NCBI GenBank assembly: GCA_951799425.1
Contig: OX637395.1
Span: forward strand, 40,477,173 to 40,541,172
DNA: 64,000 bases
DNA from: Ilex aquifolium
Lineage: Eukaryota; Streptophyta; Magnoliopsida; Aquifoliales; Aquifoliaceae
Direction of reading: 5' to 3'
A model generated the notes under the pieces. It was not told where the DNA came from, searched no databases, and was given only the letters and a program-made list of their open reading frames with translations. The position numbers and the translations under genes are program-made. This document shows positions 21,152-35,307 of the stretch, piece after piece (position 1 is the first letter of the stretch; each line of letters opens with the position of its first letter).

Positions 21152-23623
21152 GGTGAATACTTTTGATGTACATAACATTGCTCAATTATGGATTGTAAAG
21201 TGTAAAACCCGAACTTATTTGATATAAACGATTCAATTCAAAATTTATCTTGTAATTATAAATTCAAATAGCTCGATTCTCTTTTTTTTTTTTAAAAAGG
21301 CTTAGTGCATGAGTGATTAGAGGATTTGAAAAGGGTTAAATCCATGTAATATTACTTCTACATATGAAAAAACACTGTTCTCGAGACTCGATTTTTTTAC
21401 GTTCAGATCGCAATAATAAATTATAGTGTAGGAAATATGTATATCATGGACCTCAAAATAAAAATAAAAAAGTATTCCAAGGAAATTAGAGTTTGGATTC
21501 TTTGGAAGTTCTTTCCTCCTGGTCTTCATTTTGTTGAGGTACACATCAATGAGTGGTTTCCCCAGTAAGTGTCATTGTTAGGGAATAAATAATCTCTCAC
21601 TTTCTATATATAATCAAATTTGTCTTTGAAAGGGGACATCAAATTTGACCATACCATCAGCTACAATTTAGGCAATTACTCAATGCTCTTTGAATTATAA
21701 TTATTTCTTCACTTTCCTGCAGGTAATTCTAGATGTGGGTACAATATTCTTCTCCCATTTAATAACATCTTTTTTTTTTGGGTCAAATCGTATTAATTCA
21801 AACTGATGGTGTTGTAAACCGAGAAGTTTGAAGTCAATGAAGGTGTTAAGTAAGTGATAAATGCGACAATGAAAGTACTAAAGATTTTTTAAGTTTAAGC
21901 AGTTGGTTGTGTTGAAAAGTAAGATTAGTTTACTGTAATGAAAATTCTTATTCTTTCGATTACGTATATGTTTACCCTTTATATATTGGTAATTATTTCT
22001 TTTATAAGAGAAATGTCAAAGAATACTTGAAAAATATTTGGTGGTTAGAGATCTTTTTTTCAAAGTGTGACGTGATATTTTAAAAGTAATAATCAATTGC
22101 CCAAAGTATGGTTTTCCGGTGAAAGTCTTCTATTCTTTCTGATAGTTTTCTCGTTAATGGTTAGTTTTTAGAGTCCCACTGTTGCTCTGGACTCTTCCAA
22201 TTTAGCTTGGTACATGATGATCCGACTAATCTATCTAATATTTGAACTGTCGACCTGACTTGTTTATCATCTGAGCTGATGTTTTCTTCTAGTGGCATCA
22301 CAAGCTATTTCATAAAGATAGTTCAAATGAAAACTTTAGGTATCATTACTTTCATATTTCAATTTTCAATTCTTGTAAAAGTGTCTTGATTTTATCTAAT
22401 AAGTGGAGTTGTTGGTGGATCGTATCGTATTACGTTTGTGTATAAATCAAAATTTATTCTATTCATACTCAATTCATTTATAGTCTTATATCATTGGGTT
22501 TGTGTGAATCCATTTATCTAACGAGTCTAATAAGTCTATCCATTTACAACTCAAACCCACTAATACTCAACCCACCCTATTAATTCCGTAAACTCAAACC
22601 CGCTAAAACTCAATCCATCCTATTAATTTCGTGTCGATTTCGTATTTAATATTGAGAGGACTAATTGTAAGTGAGAGAAGCTTCATCGGTGTATAAATGC
22701 CATACCTTGTAATGCAGGGCGTGACAAGTCTTCAAAGACAATTCAATAGAATCGAAGGTCTATGTCTATAAGACATTAATGTTGTTTTAATCAAACTTTA
22801 AGATGGAGACATGGGCGGTGAGAGGAGAGCTCACCAGCAAGTTGATGCACTCTACTCTTTCATTAATCAAGAATGGGGCACAACTAACCTTTTTTTCAAC
22901 AACCAACCAACTAATTTAACTTATTTGGACGCATACGAGAATATTCGTCGAAGAAGATTTCACAAAACCTTTATAACTTCGTAACGCTTTTTTAAGGTTA
23001 TTTTTTTCTTTCTTTATTTCTTTATCAAGTATTGATAATAATTCTATGTCTAAAGACACTATACAATATCAAAAAACGAACTAATCTTGTAATATTTATA
23101 TTTTAAATAATAATTTAATTTTTTAATTACATAAATTTAAATTAAAATGAAGGGAGAGGTAAATGTAAATTAATGAGATTGTTTGACATTGAGAAATATG
23201 TTGATTGAGTTATCAGACATTGAGGGTCGTACAAAAAAGTTGATATTTTTGGACGGGAAAAAAAAATTTGAGATAAATTTTATACCATTAGATCAAAGTT
23301 GATGAAGATTGGATAAATCTTAACTCTTGTTGTGTTTTTATAAGTTGAGAATTTAATTTCTTAACTATAATATTATTTAAATTTCTTATTTTTGGAATTT
23401 TCTTGTTCACACTTGCTCCATTCTTTTAAGTTTTATAATTAGTATAATGAGATTTAAATAGATTACTTTATTAAAGAGTATTATTGAACAATAGCTTAGT
23501 TTTAAAAATCTTAATAAATTCAGGTAATACGTCTAACCCGAGGATATCTATAATGTTTTGAATTTCTTTGAAAGTTAAAGGGGAATTGCTAGAAAGTATC
23601 AATTGCTTGACATGAAATTTATT
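21152..23623. other. Gene-free AT-rich stretch
   Basis: No gene, RNA or complete transposon is recognised over about 2.5 kb. 22420-22640 has the degenerate CAACCCAC/AACCCGC-type repeats common in plant intergenic DNA. Confidence 0.4.
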
Positions 23624-23631
23624 GTTTTTAT

Positions 23632-23857
23632 TAGGGGTGTCGATTCGCGTTGTGTGATCCACGTGTTGATATTTTCATATCATGTTATTGTTATTCGTGT
23701 CTAGACACACAAATAAAAAAATTTATTTAATGTGTTTTAAGTGTCAAATATTAATTTAAATTATTTATTATACGTATTTAATAATTGTATTAATTTTAGA
23801 ATCATGTCTTGTCGGGTTCATGTTAACCGTTTTTAAATTAACGAGTTGACATCCCTA
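23632..23857. mobile_element. hAT-type MITE
   Basis: A 226-bp element starting TAGGGGTGTCGATTCG and ending CGAGTTGACATCCCTA (imperfect inverted repeats). It is flanked by the exact 8-bp duplication GTTTTTAT (23624-23631 and 23858-23865), the hallmark of hAT transposons. No coding capacity. Confidence 0.85.
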
Positions 23858-24321
23858 GTTTTTATGTCTGGACTGTTATTATCGGATTCGGGTGTTGTTA
23901 TCTGGCACTTAATTTCTTGTCGTATCAAAGAAATCGACTTCCTCAACTTCAAAGCAATCACTTCACATAGATGTGCAATTCAAATAGGTTGAACGGGTCA
24001 AATTATAAAACACTCAAACCAAATTCAATCCTACCCCAAATTCAACCCAAACTCTTCAACCCGAGCATTGTCCATGTTTAAATATTTACTCTCGTGTTAT
24101 AGTCGGGTTGAAATCAAACTCAACTCAGGTTCAATTCTCAAGTAGCCTAAGTGCAAATTTAGTTATAGGTTGAACCTGAGTTAACTAATTCAGGTTTGGT
24201 TCAGGTGGGTTCCCGAAGAACCTGAGCCCTCTACCTAGGACATTTTGCCCAAATACAAGATATTTCGGGTTGTCGGGTTGCCCCACCCAATATTGACCCC
24301 ATAGACAACATAGGATGTCAC

Positions 24322-24617
24322 TAGGGCTATTAATCAAACGAGTCCGAGCCGAACTTGAAAAACTTGTTTCTTAATCGAACTTAAAAAATTGTTCAAGTTT
24401 GGCTCGTTTAGGAAACGAGCCGAACCTGAACGAACCAAAAACAAGTCGAGTCCGAGTATTTGCACATAAACGAATCGAGCCTGTCGAGTTTGAGCCGAAC
24501 TTGTAGGACTTATTTTCTAAACGAGTCTAAAAACTTGTTCAAGTTTGAGTTCGTTTATAAAACGAACCGAGCCTGAACGAGTCAAGCTCGAGTAGGTCAG
24601 TTTGATTAATATCCCTC
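24322..24617. mobile_element. hAT-type MITE rich in GAGCC/ACTTG units
   Basis: Ends TAGGGCTATTAATCAAAC and its imperfect inverse (GTTTGATTAATATCCCTC), with an exact 8-bp duplication GATGTCAC on each side (24314-24321 and 24618-24625). The interior consists of ACGAGCCGAACTTGA-type units in both orientations. The element at 39989-40308 belongs to the same family. Confidence 0.87.
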
Positions 24618-24790
24618 GATGTCACATACCAAGTTGTACATCCAATTCATTTACTCAATGTCCCCAGGAAATCTAAACTGAATATGTGTGTTAACAAGTA
24701 ATCTATCAGCATAAAAATTCTTGTCAAGGTGCTTGATTGAGAAGAACCAGTCTCTCTCACTCTACAGTACAGGCCTTTGATATTTTAGGC

Positions 24791-27700
24791 TCAATCAAAG
24801 TTTTCAATCTTGATGGGTGTAATCTCATCAGCTAAGACGAAATGTCCCACGGTACGAGCAAAAAACACCATCTGTTGCTCCAGAGTGAACTTAATGTTTT
24901 CAGCCTGTGGAGAAACAATTAAATCAGGCTTGTCTGGACTCTGAATTCTAATCCTAGTTTAAACCAAAACAAAATTATCGGTCTGATACGAAGTCATGGG
25001 TAAAACTTACTCTTTCAACTTACAAAGAAAGAGTATCCAAGAGTTCATATACACACGTCTTAGCCTAGACTAAGCTAAATTGCATACACGTGAGGAGTTT
25101 TAAGTTCTAAAAACGCATCCGCATGAAAACCAGATGTTAAATTCTTGGAATTATCCGCATGAAAACCAGATGTTAAATTCTTGGAATTATATTTTTTTAT
25201 GGGGAGAGAGGGTTATGGCTAAAATGGAAAGTACTGATCACCACTGTAAATAAAAATGCGGATAGATTTACAAAATGTTATTTACCTTGCGAAATCCATG
25301 AGGCTCTCCTTCATACTCCACAAGAGCAACAGGTAAACCCTTTTTGTTCAGGGCCTGATAGATTTTGCGCGCTTGCTCTGGATGCACGACCTATGACCAA
25401 TTATGTTTAATATAAGCAGTGATATAATGAGGACAGTTTGGATATCCCATAAAAGGGGGTCATCATGAAACAAAAATGGGAAAAAATACTGGAGTTATTT
25501 CCATTTACACTAAATAACCGACTTTAGGTCATCCAATATACATATACACAACTAAATATACTTACCCCAACTCAACAAAGCCTTCTCCCAATTCTTGTAG
25601 GCTCGGCTACACAAATCACGTTACCCCATTGTACTCCATTAATGGTCATACTTAACATAAAGCTATCTTACTTTTTTTAGAAGTTTATTTAAAGTTAATT
25701 TTGGTCTTTCTTTACGCCTTCAATTATCATCGATAGCTATCACATCGCTTTTTCTGACTAGTGTCGTAATAGGCATTCTATATATATGTTCAAACCACCT
25801 ATGTCGATTATCTCTTAATTTATCCCCTATGTTTGTTACCTCTACGTTTTCAAGGATATTCTTACTCCTAATCCTATCTTTCCTAATTTACCACAGATCC
25901 ATCTCAACATTCTCCTTTTCTGCTAGAATCATTTGGTTAACATGTCGTTTTTTAGATAAAGTATGACATAAATACAAGGGTGTATACATGTAGTCAAAAT
26001 GCCAGCTAAAACAAATTCATTATTCTTGCTAAATGGAAGAACAAGAAGAAGAAAACAACTTAGGAGAAGAACTTGCTGTGGAGCTGTGTACCTTGTCATC
26101 CAATCCTTGGAACAAAATTATGGGGCAGGAGAATTTATCTACAAAGTTGATGGGAGACCTCTCAAATAATGTGGCTTCGTCCCCTGTCATCAGAGGAAAC
26201 ATTGACATCCCAGTGTAACAGAGATTAACCACTAGTCAATGCAAGCACTTAAATTCACGTATTTACCAGCAAGATTACTAATATAATGGCATTCAAATTT
26301 GTGCATATCTGCTCTCAAAGAGTTCAAATCAGCAATCTGCTCATTCCAAAACAGCAGACAAGGGTTAGTATTCCCATCTTTCAATGAAAACTGAATATTT
26401 CTTGATGAAAATTGAATCCTCATCCTTGGGTCTCCCATCGCTTTCTTCTCTTTTTTTTTTGGTGGGGGTGGTTGAGGCGGAGGAAGAAAATAAATCAACC
26501 GAATAAATAATAAACTCTCATATTACAAATCTAAAAGGTTGTTGATTTTTCAATAAAAAACATAGAACATGTCATAGGAAATACAAGTAAAAAGAAATGC
26601 AAAACATAGAGCATGACATAGCTCTTAGGGTGCCCTTAAGAACTATGAAGTATGAGCAAATATCTCATCCAGACTATTTACAATTGTCTTATGGTCATCA
26701 CTACACAGAGAGAATCTCATAGAGGCAGCAGACCCAGGCCTTGACTTTTATCCCCTACTTTGATTAAATATGATGCAAGGATAATATAGACATATTATAT
26801 AAGTCTATCCTTGCACCATAGAGGACTATCATACATAAAACATATACAGGTGAAAGCAAGGTTTTCACTTGTGGGGCATTCACAATCTAGTCCTACAAAC
26901 TTTAGTTGATGACTTGGAGGACAAGCAGATGAAAGAGTACAGGTTGACCATTTGATGACAGTCACTCGCGCTGTATTAAATCGTGTAGGAGACCTGTGGC
27001 AGTGACACATTAATCGTTATTTCCTTATTTTACCGGGAAAAACTATGAATGAGCCATGCCTGGGTTAGTTTGCAATAATCTGACGATGCTCACATAGTGG
27101 AGATATATTTGTTGACATGGTATGCGTATAATATTCTTGATGTAGACTAGGAAGGGAAGAATTATGGATGAGAAGAGAAGAAGAAAGGGATAAGAAAAGA
27201 GAAAGAATTTGAGAAGGAAGCAATATCAGTATTCAATAATAATCGAAGTCTAAATAAAACTTTTACATCCATTCCTTTATATAGGGAAACTAAAACCCTA
27301 AAACAAATAAATAATGACAAATAAACCTTCAAAAGTTAAAAGAAAATACTTAAAAGATAAATACTAAAAGTATCCAAATTACTCTCATGATTAATCTAAA
27401 ATATCTATCCAATTCCTACACGATCCCCACCAATTCTTTTATTAAATCAATAGGTTTCAAAATTTCAGTGGATAAATTAAAATATGCACGGAATTATCCA
27501 GTTATATCAAGTTCAAGGATCAAAATTTTGCTTCAGTGCATAATTTCAGTGAGCTTAAAAACGGAAACGTTTCGGTAATGTTTCAAAAACATTTCGAAAA
27601 CAAGATAGAAAAAAAAATGAAAAAATTTGAAAATTTGTTTCTGAAACATTGGTCGAAACAACCAAAACACCTCGAAATTTTGATATTCAAACAATGATTT

Positions 27701-30700
27701 GTTTTGGTTTCCATGGAAACGGAAACATTCCGGACGTTTCGAAACGAAATTTAATTCCTTGATCAAGTTTATATATACTTATGCACATATATCAAACTAT
27801 TTGGGCTAATTAGAAAGAATTTTAAGCTAGAATGGACAGGCATTGCCTAATATATATACCTACTTCAAGCAGAACAGGCCCTTTCAAAGAGAAAAATCTA
27901 AATCATGCTATCCTTCATGAGCAAATGAGCAAAAATGCATTACAGTCAAGCATTGGGACACCCACTCACACCAAACAATGACGCTCCAGCCTTGAATGTA
28001 TCTCTGAATGCAAGAGAAGCCAATGTCGTATAACCACCAGCAGAGCACCCCGATATGCAAACCCGCTCACCATCCACCTTCCCATGACCCCCCTTTACCA
28101 ACAAATAACACCGTCGAAAGTCTCTTATATCAGTAGACAAAAAAAGAAGAAAAACGCAGGGAGCTGGAACCACGGGGACATGGTAATTACCAAAAACTTA
28201 GCACAATGGCAACAATCATTGACATCAACGACTCCCCAAGACCCCAAGAGCTGTTGTCGATATTCTCTGCCGTAACCTTCAATTCACATTCATAATGCCT
28301 TCAGTATATAATAGTGATAAATGATATCTGAAAATCAATTTGGTTTGTAGAGCCGACTATAAAACTATATATTGAATTCTGGAAATTGGTGGAGCAGTAC
28401 AAAGTTGAGTTTAAGCACCCATTTTCACCAATAAAAGAAACCTAGTTTAATTCCATAGATATGAAAGCTAAAATCTAAAGAAACTGATTCAGTGTGACAA
28501 CAAACCAGTGCTTCCTCTATAGTTAACATCCACAAATGCCCAGCCTCGACTAGTCCAATATTGGATATTAAAATTTAAAATTCCATGTGCCTCCTCAGTT
28601 GGCCCTCCTGTCACATCAACACATAATGAACTATGAATGAGCTCAACATTGAAATAATTCATGTTGTTTTCAGGTATAAGAATCAGGAATATCATTCTTA
28701 CAGCAGTAATTACTCATTAGGACTTCTGTTAGTTCACACATGGCAAAGTGCAAACTTCCCTAACTGTTATCAGCTACAACTGGTAAGAAGAAATAACTGC
28801 TATCAGCAAATTAACTACTTCAGTATCCATCTGTGAAACTGCCATAGTACTATGAATAGCATATTCAAGAGGAAACTTATTACTACTTTTGTTAATGCAC
28901 GCACGGCAAACCTCACTAACTTTTATTAGCTATGACTTGTTAATAAGAAATAGCTGCTATCCGCAAACTAGATACTTCAGTATCCACGAGTGAAACTACC
29001 ATAGTACCATGAATATCAACTTCCAGAGGAAACTCATTCTGGTAACATTCATCTTGCATCACGTGGCAGATTACTTTTTAGCTCTCTCTCTCTCTCTCTC
29101 TTTTGGGTTTTTTTTTTCTTTTATTTATTTATTTATTTGGGGGGAGGCTACAAAACAGATAACATGTCTATATTTTTCGAGTGATTCAAATAAGTCTTCA
29201 ATTTGTGCATATAAGGGAAATCATTGTCAAGTTCATGTTCACACTAAAATCTTTCTATTTACCATAAAATACCCTAATCACCTGCTGCATGGGCGGCCCA
29301 ACATATTTGGGGGCCCTAGGCAAAAATTTTAAATTAGGCCCTATTAATATATTTTATAATAATATAAATAATTGTCAACAATTAAATTATTTAATTTTTT
29401 TTGTTTTTCTTTTTTGAGATTCAAAAATATTAATTGAATTTTTAAATTCTAGTTTTATACATTAAAATTCAATTAAAAAAACTCGAATCCTCGACCAAAT
29501 ATAATTAAGTTAATTTTCTATTGAAGAGAATGAAAATTTAAACTAACTAACAAAATAAATTTTTTCAGAACAAATGTAAAAGTTAAAATTTGTGTAAGTT
29601 AAATGGTATTGGAATATGTGAAACATGTTTTAATATTGTAGAGAACCAAATAAATGTTTTAATTGATAAATTTTAGCAAGACAATTATGGTTATACTTAG
29701 TTTCAGATAGTGAGATACTTCTACTCACTCTATTTTATAGTCATTTTTATACGCTTTAAAAAAATAATTAAGTAAAAATCTATCCTAAATTTGGAGTAAC
29801 CTCAAATTTAATCTAAAAAAATATAAAGTTATAATTTTTAACTATTAGTTGATAGACAATGAATTACACAGTTTTTTTTTTTGATAATAAGATAGAAAAA
29901 TATTTTATTAGGTGATAAAACATATTTTTCATATACCATAAACATTGGACAAAGATAAAACACAAATAAAACACATCAGCTCAAACTTTAAGGCCCTAAA
30001 TATTTTTGTAACAAATTCTAAAAATTTTACAATATTATTACTTGTATTTAATCTAGGGACCTAAATTTGACACTTAGTAAATTATGGCTATTTGATTTTT
30101 AGTAAACTTATTCAATGGTAGTTTTTCTTACTAATTTAATGGTCAAAATGCATTTAATTCTCAAATTAAACCCAAAAATTAAGTCTAGTAAAATTGAACA
30201 AAAATTTAATTTGGGGCCCCAAAATTTTTGTCCCATTTGGGAGCCCTAGGCAATGGCCTTAATGGCATAGTGCATGGGCCGGCACTGACCTGCTGATGAA
30301 CATTTAGCATGAAGAATTGCATAATAAATGCTCGATTACGTAGTAGCTACTGAAGCACATAGAAGGGAGTCAATAACACTATAGGACAGTACAACATACC
30401 ATGGCTTTCCAATAGTAGTGGAGGCTTTTCTTCATGATTGGCCTGATAATGTGGGTTGCATGGTGGGTAAAAATATGCATAGGCATTTTGACCAGCAATA
30501 TCCGTTGGAAATTCAATGAACTCTGGCAAGCTAAAATATGGTTTGTGCTTTTGACTCTCTGAAGAAGAAGACCATATAGTCTGAATACTAACAATACTCG
30601 ACTTGTGATCATCTAAACCCAACTGCTAACAGAAATTGCAGTTCTTGAAGTGAGTAATATCGCAACAGAAACCAATCATATCCTAATATTGTAACAGAAC

Positions 30701-33700
30701 TAAAAGTTGCATTTCCAAGTACTTATACTGAAGAAAATGAGTTAAAATCAGGAAAACATGCCAAGAAATGAAAAATGTTACCTTCACCAATGATAGCGGA
30801 CAGACGGCAGATGCACCCTCAATGTATAGGAAATGACCATTTGAAATCTGAAAAAAAATACACAAGGCTCACTAGAATTAAACTTCACAAAATCGTCACA
30901 ATTATACCTCTTTATTAGTCCCATTATGATATGAGAAAAAGTAGGCCAATTAAGAAAAAAGAGTGACTGTCAATAGGCAACATTTCAAACTTACTACATT
31001 CGTTATATATGATAAGGAAACATCAATTACTGACAAAGAGTTCTGAGCTTCATCTATAACACCTAGATATGATTTTCCATTCTGCCTGCACACCATCATT
31101 TACAAACATACTTAGTAAAAAGGGACTAGAGAACTGTCTGATAAAATAACCATTGGGATAATGAAATGAATAAAGAGAAGACAAGCTTTATAAAAAAGAG
31201 ACCTGTAACTGCACACAATTATGTTGGTTTTCTCACTGCTCTGAAAAAAATCATAGGAGCTGATTCCAAAAACCCACAATGGTCGTGTGAACTCCGCATC
31301 CATAGAATAAACTGCTTGGACTTCACTTGTGTTTTCAATCTGTGCCAAAGATGAATTGTTGACGAATTGAAATCCAGTTCATAAACACATGTAAGTTTAA
31401 CTTACTAACTTAAAGTTGTCATTTTATTCAAATATCATAAGGAAAAATTATAACATTGTCAGATTCAGAAAGTGTTTTCATTTGGAGACTCAAAACAACT
31501 GAAGATCATGATAATTAACAATCCACAACCAAAAGAAAACATGAAAAAGATGAATGGACAATGTTGCATTTTTAGAGACTGAAAATGCTCTACAATTTAA
31601 CAACTTCCATATTCTAGAAACACGTCCGTAGGTATGTGACCACAAATTTTTGTGCATGTGCATCCTCGGGTACCTGCTCTAGTCGATACCTAGAAATGTT
31701 CAGTATACAGGTCCACATAGTGGGAAAAGAATGTATGCACTTTGTATATAATAGTCCTAATTTGATATTATTATTTTTTTGGATTACAACGTACTATAAA
31801 CGTACCTGGGCTGTGCTTATTTCTCTAAAATACATCCTCTTCAATGAATTCAAAAAACTTAGATTTGGTAATGTTACTGTGTACAATTAGAACTGAAAGC
31901 ATTCATCAAGAATAACAAAAACACCGCAAATTGTTAGTCAGCAATATAAGGTATACATTTAACAATGGGATTAGCATTGACATTGAAAAGCCATCGAGTA
32001 GACACGTTATTAGCTAAACACAAAAATTTATGAGATGTACAGAGTTAGTTACCCATTAGCAGATATATTTCAACTCATTATTTCCATCCATAATGAAAAT
32101 TATCCTCCATAAAAACCAGATTTAAGTGTGTACTTCATGTCGTAAAATACCATTTATGACACTTAAAGTGAAACCTTTTCAAATGTTAGAGAACCGTAAA
32201 CCAACATGACATAGCTATCTCTTATGGAACTCCTTTGTATACCCTTAAGGCCTGTTTTGAGCCTTATTTTATTACGTTAGCGATAACAATATTTACCATA
32301 CAAAAAAACCACCACGAACTTATTTCTCTGAAAAACATCCTCTTTAATTACAAAAATCGTTTTGTTAATAAAAATATACAATTAGAACCAACACAAAAGG
32401 GAAAAAAAATAGTAGCAAAAAGCATGAACTATATATACCAGGAACCTAGGAAGCACGGATACTCCCGGAAGCAAGTCATTGTCGGACACGTGTTTGTCAC
32501 GGACACATGTCGGACAGGGCCGGACACGTGTCCGACATTGTTAGAAGTGTCCTGAATAGTGAACCTAGTCGGACATGTCTAGGACACGGCCATAATTTTT
32601 TTTTTAAAAAATTGTTGACTATTAAAAGAAGTGGGATTGCTATTTTTTTTTAAATATAATTTTTGTTATACAACTTATATACTATGAATATTAATGGATA
32701 TAATAATATTTGATAAAAATGATGGATATTTATTTTGATCTATTTCAATTTCAATCAAAAAATTAATATTTACTAGGTCTTATTATTAATATTGATTTTT
32801 AATACATTACAACTCTATTATTATTTAAAAAAATATATTTTATTATTTTAATAGTCGTATCCTTACCGTAACGATGTCCTATATTTTTAAATTTTGTCGT
32901 ATCTGTATATTCGTATCGTATCAGATACGACACTCGTGTTCGTATCCGTGCTTCCTAGCCGGAAACATAAGACACAAATTTAGCAATAGATATAGTATTG
33001 AAATTGAATACAGCCTCAACAGACGTGTTATAGCCTTATAGGTGGAAGCTAAAAGCTAATGAGGTTGCCAGAGTGTATTACCCATTTATAAATATTCCAG
33101 AACCCATTCTTTCTATCTGTAATGAAAAATAGTTCCCCTGCATAAGCCAAACATAATGGTTAGATGCGAGGTCACTAAATGTCCAAGTTAGTAGTCGAGG
33201 CTGCAGAAGCTGCTGAAATGATCCTCTTACCTTTGGATGACCATTTAGGTTCAGTTGGAGACTCTACAAGTGAAGAATCAGCACCAGCAACACTGATGCG
33301 CATGTCTACATCCCTGCATATAAATCATTCAGAACATAGTAAAAGTCTAATATGCATAGGCGACAAATTCTATTATTTGGTTCCAATGCATCAAACAACA
33401 TGCTGAATACAAACAAGTTAGTCAAGGACCAAAGCAAGTGGGAACAAGTACAGTTAATTCGTATAAACTTGCTCAGGTCAATGACTTGCCAGCCAAAAGT
33501 CAAGACAAAAACCTACAAACAAGAACGCTGCTAGTTTTTGCCATTGCAGGTATATGTAGTAGTGGTTTGCAGAGGTTTATATTTTTTGGTTTGGGAAGGG
33601 TGAGGGGGTTGTAAATTTCAAAGGCCTCCTCATTATCTTCATCCGAAGAGTAAATAATGCATAGTGATTAGAGAATGACAATACCACTGAAACATATGGT

Positions 33701-35307
33701 CAAAACAATAATTATCAATCCGAGAACACACAAAAATTTAACCTGTTGGCATCCAGGTTCACATAAAAGTGCACAATGTTTTCTAGTTATATCTAGCTCA
33801 TACTTTTGAACATCCTAACAAGTAACATTCATAACAGTGAACCTTAAATCAATACAGCTATAAATTAATAGCATATCAAGTACATCTCCTAGAAATTGGG
33901 AACATAATCATGAAACAAATTGAAAGGAATCAAAACTTTTATGCAAATGTTTGGTTCTTCATTGCATCCATTAGCATTCATTCTAGGAAATCACCAATCA
34001 TTCGCAAAGGAAAACAGTTCCAGACAGGGTACACTACTCACCCATTTTCAGAAATATAACCAATACAAAGTTCTGCTTTGTCCCAATGCATGTTGGGGTG
34101 ACTCCATTCGATCCAAGCCAATCTTTCCCCTTTTGGGTCCACGCGTGGGAAAGCATAGAAGTCATCGCCCACTAACCAATACTTTTGGTTCTGAATTTAC
34201 AACATCATGGATCCAATATAGAAGCACCAGCGACCATCAATCCCAATCAGATGATATAGAAGCACAAGAAATCTATATGTTGATAAATAATGACTACAAA
34301 GAATTACTTACCTTGAATATTTTCCTCATGGAGGCCAATTGCTACAATTTCTGTGGTTGGATGTACACCACTTCCACGATGGTCTACACGAACGAGATTA
34401 TACAAGACAATATAAGAAAAGTTATGTAAATTCGAAAAGAACACAAACAATGAAAACATCAACGTCAATTACTCTTATCCTGAGTGATTTTTTAAAAACA
34501 GATCTCCTTCAAAGGCTCATTGAGTTCAGCTATCACATATTGATCTTCTTTGGGTTGGGCATGTATATTTGGGGCCTTTACTCAACAGCATTTAGAGACA
34601 TACCTTCTTTAACAGCGATGTAACGAGTAAACTTTGAATCAAACACCCCATCGGCATAACGAACTACCGGCCCACCATAATCTGGAGTGATCGGAATTGG
34701 AGTTGAATCTGCCAGCGACCAATGAACTACCAAATCAGAGAAAAGCTAGCGCAGATTTCACCAAAAATAGCTTGATACTCACACGAGTACATATAATATA
34801 ATTGATTACAGATACGTTCATACTTCATATACATAAAAAAACTAGCCTCTAGAGTTGAGAAACTGTTTATACAGCCTTTGATCATCATAATTTGAGAAGA
34901 TAAGCAAGTCCCCAGAAACCCCGAATGCGCCACCACCGTACTCTTGAACCGTTGTCCTGACAGAGAAACCTTTCGGTGTGATATCAGTTGGTTCGTCTCC
35001 GGGTTTCTCTGGTTCTCTAACAAGAACAGCTCGCCTAGTGTTGACAGACAAAAAAATTATACGACTATGAACTGAAAGAGAAAATTTATGCGCTGTTTGG
35101 TTGACGAGAAAATGTAAGAATGGAACATGAGGCGTACCCAGATTCAGAAGGGCGAGACTCGAGCCATATGAGACGGTTGTGGGGGCCGACAGCTAAGCCT
35201 TCCAAGCGCTTCTCGGCGCCGGAGACTAAATCGGCGGTGATCGGCGACTTCCACGACCCGAATGGTGCTGTGATTTTGTCTTTTACTACTACTTCTGAAG
35301 CTGAAGC

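Noticed and set aside
33920-34429. 169-residue plus-strand frame
   Set aside because: It is the antisense shadow of peptidase exons 4 and 5 and their intron.
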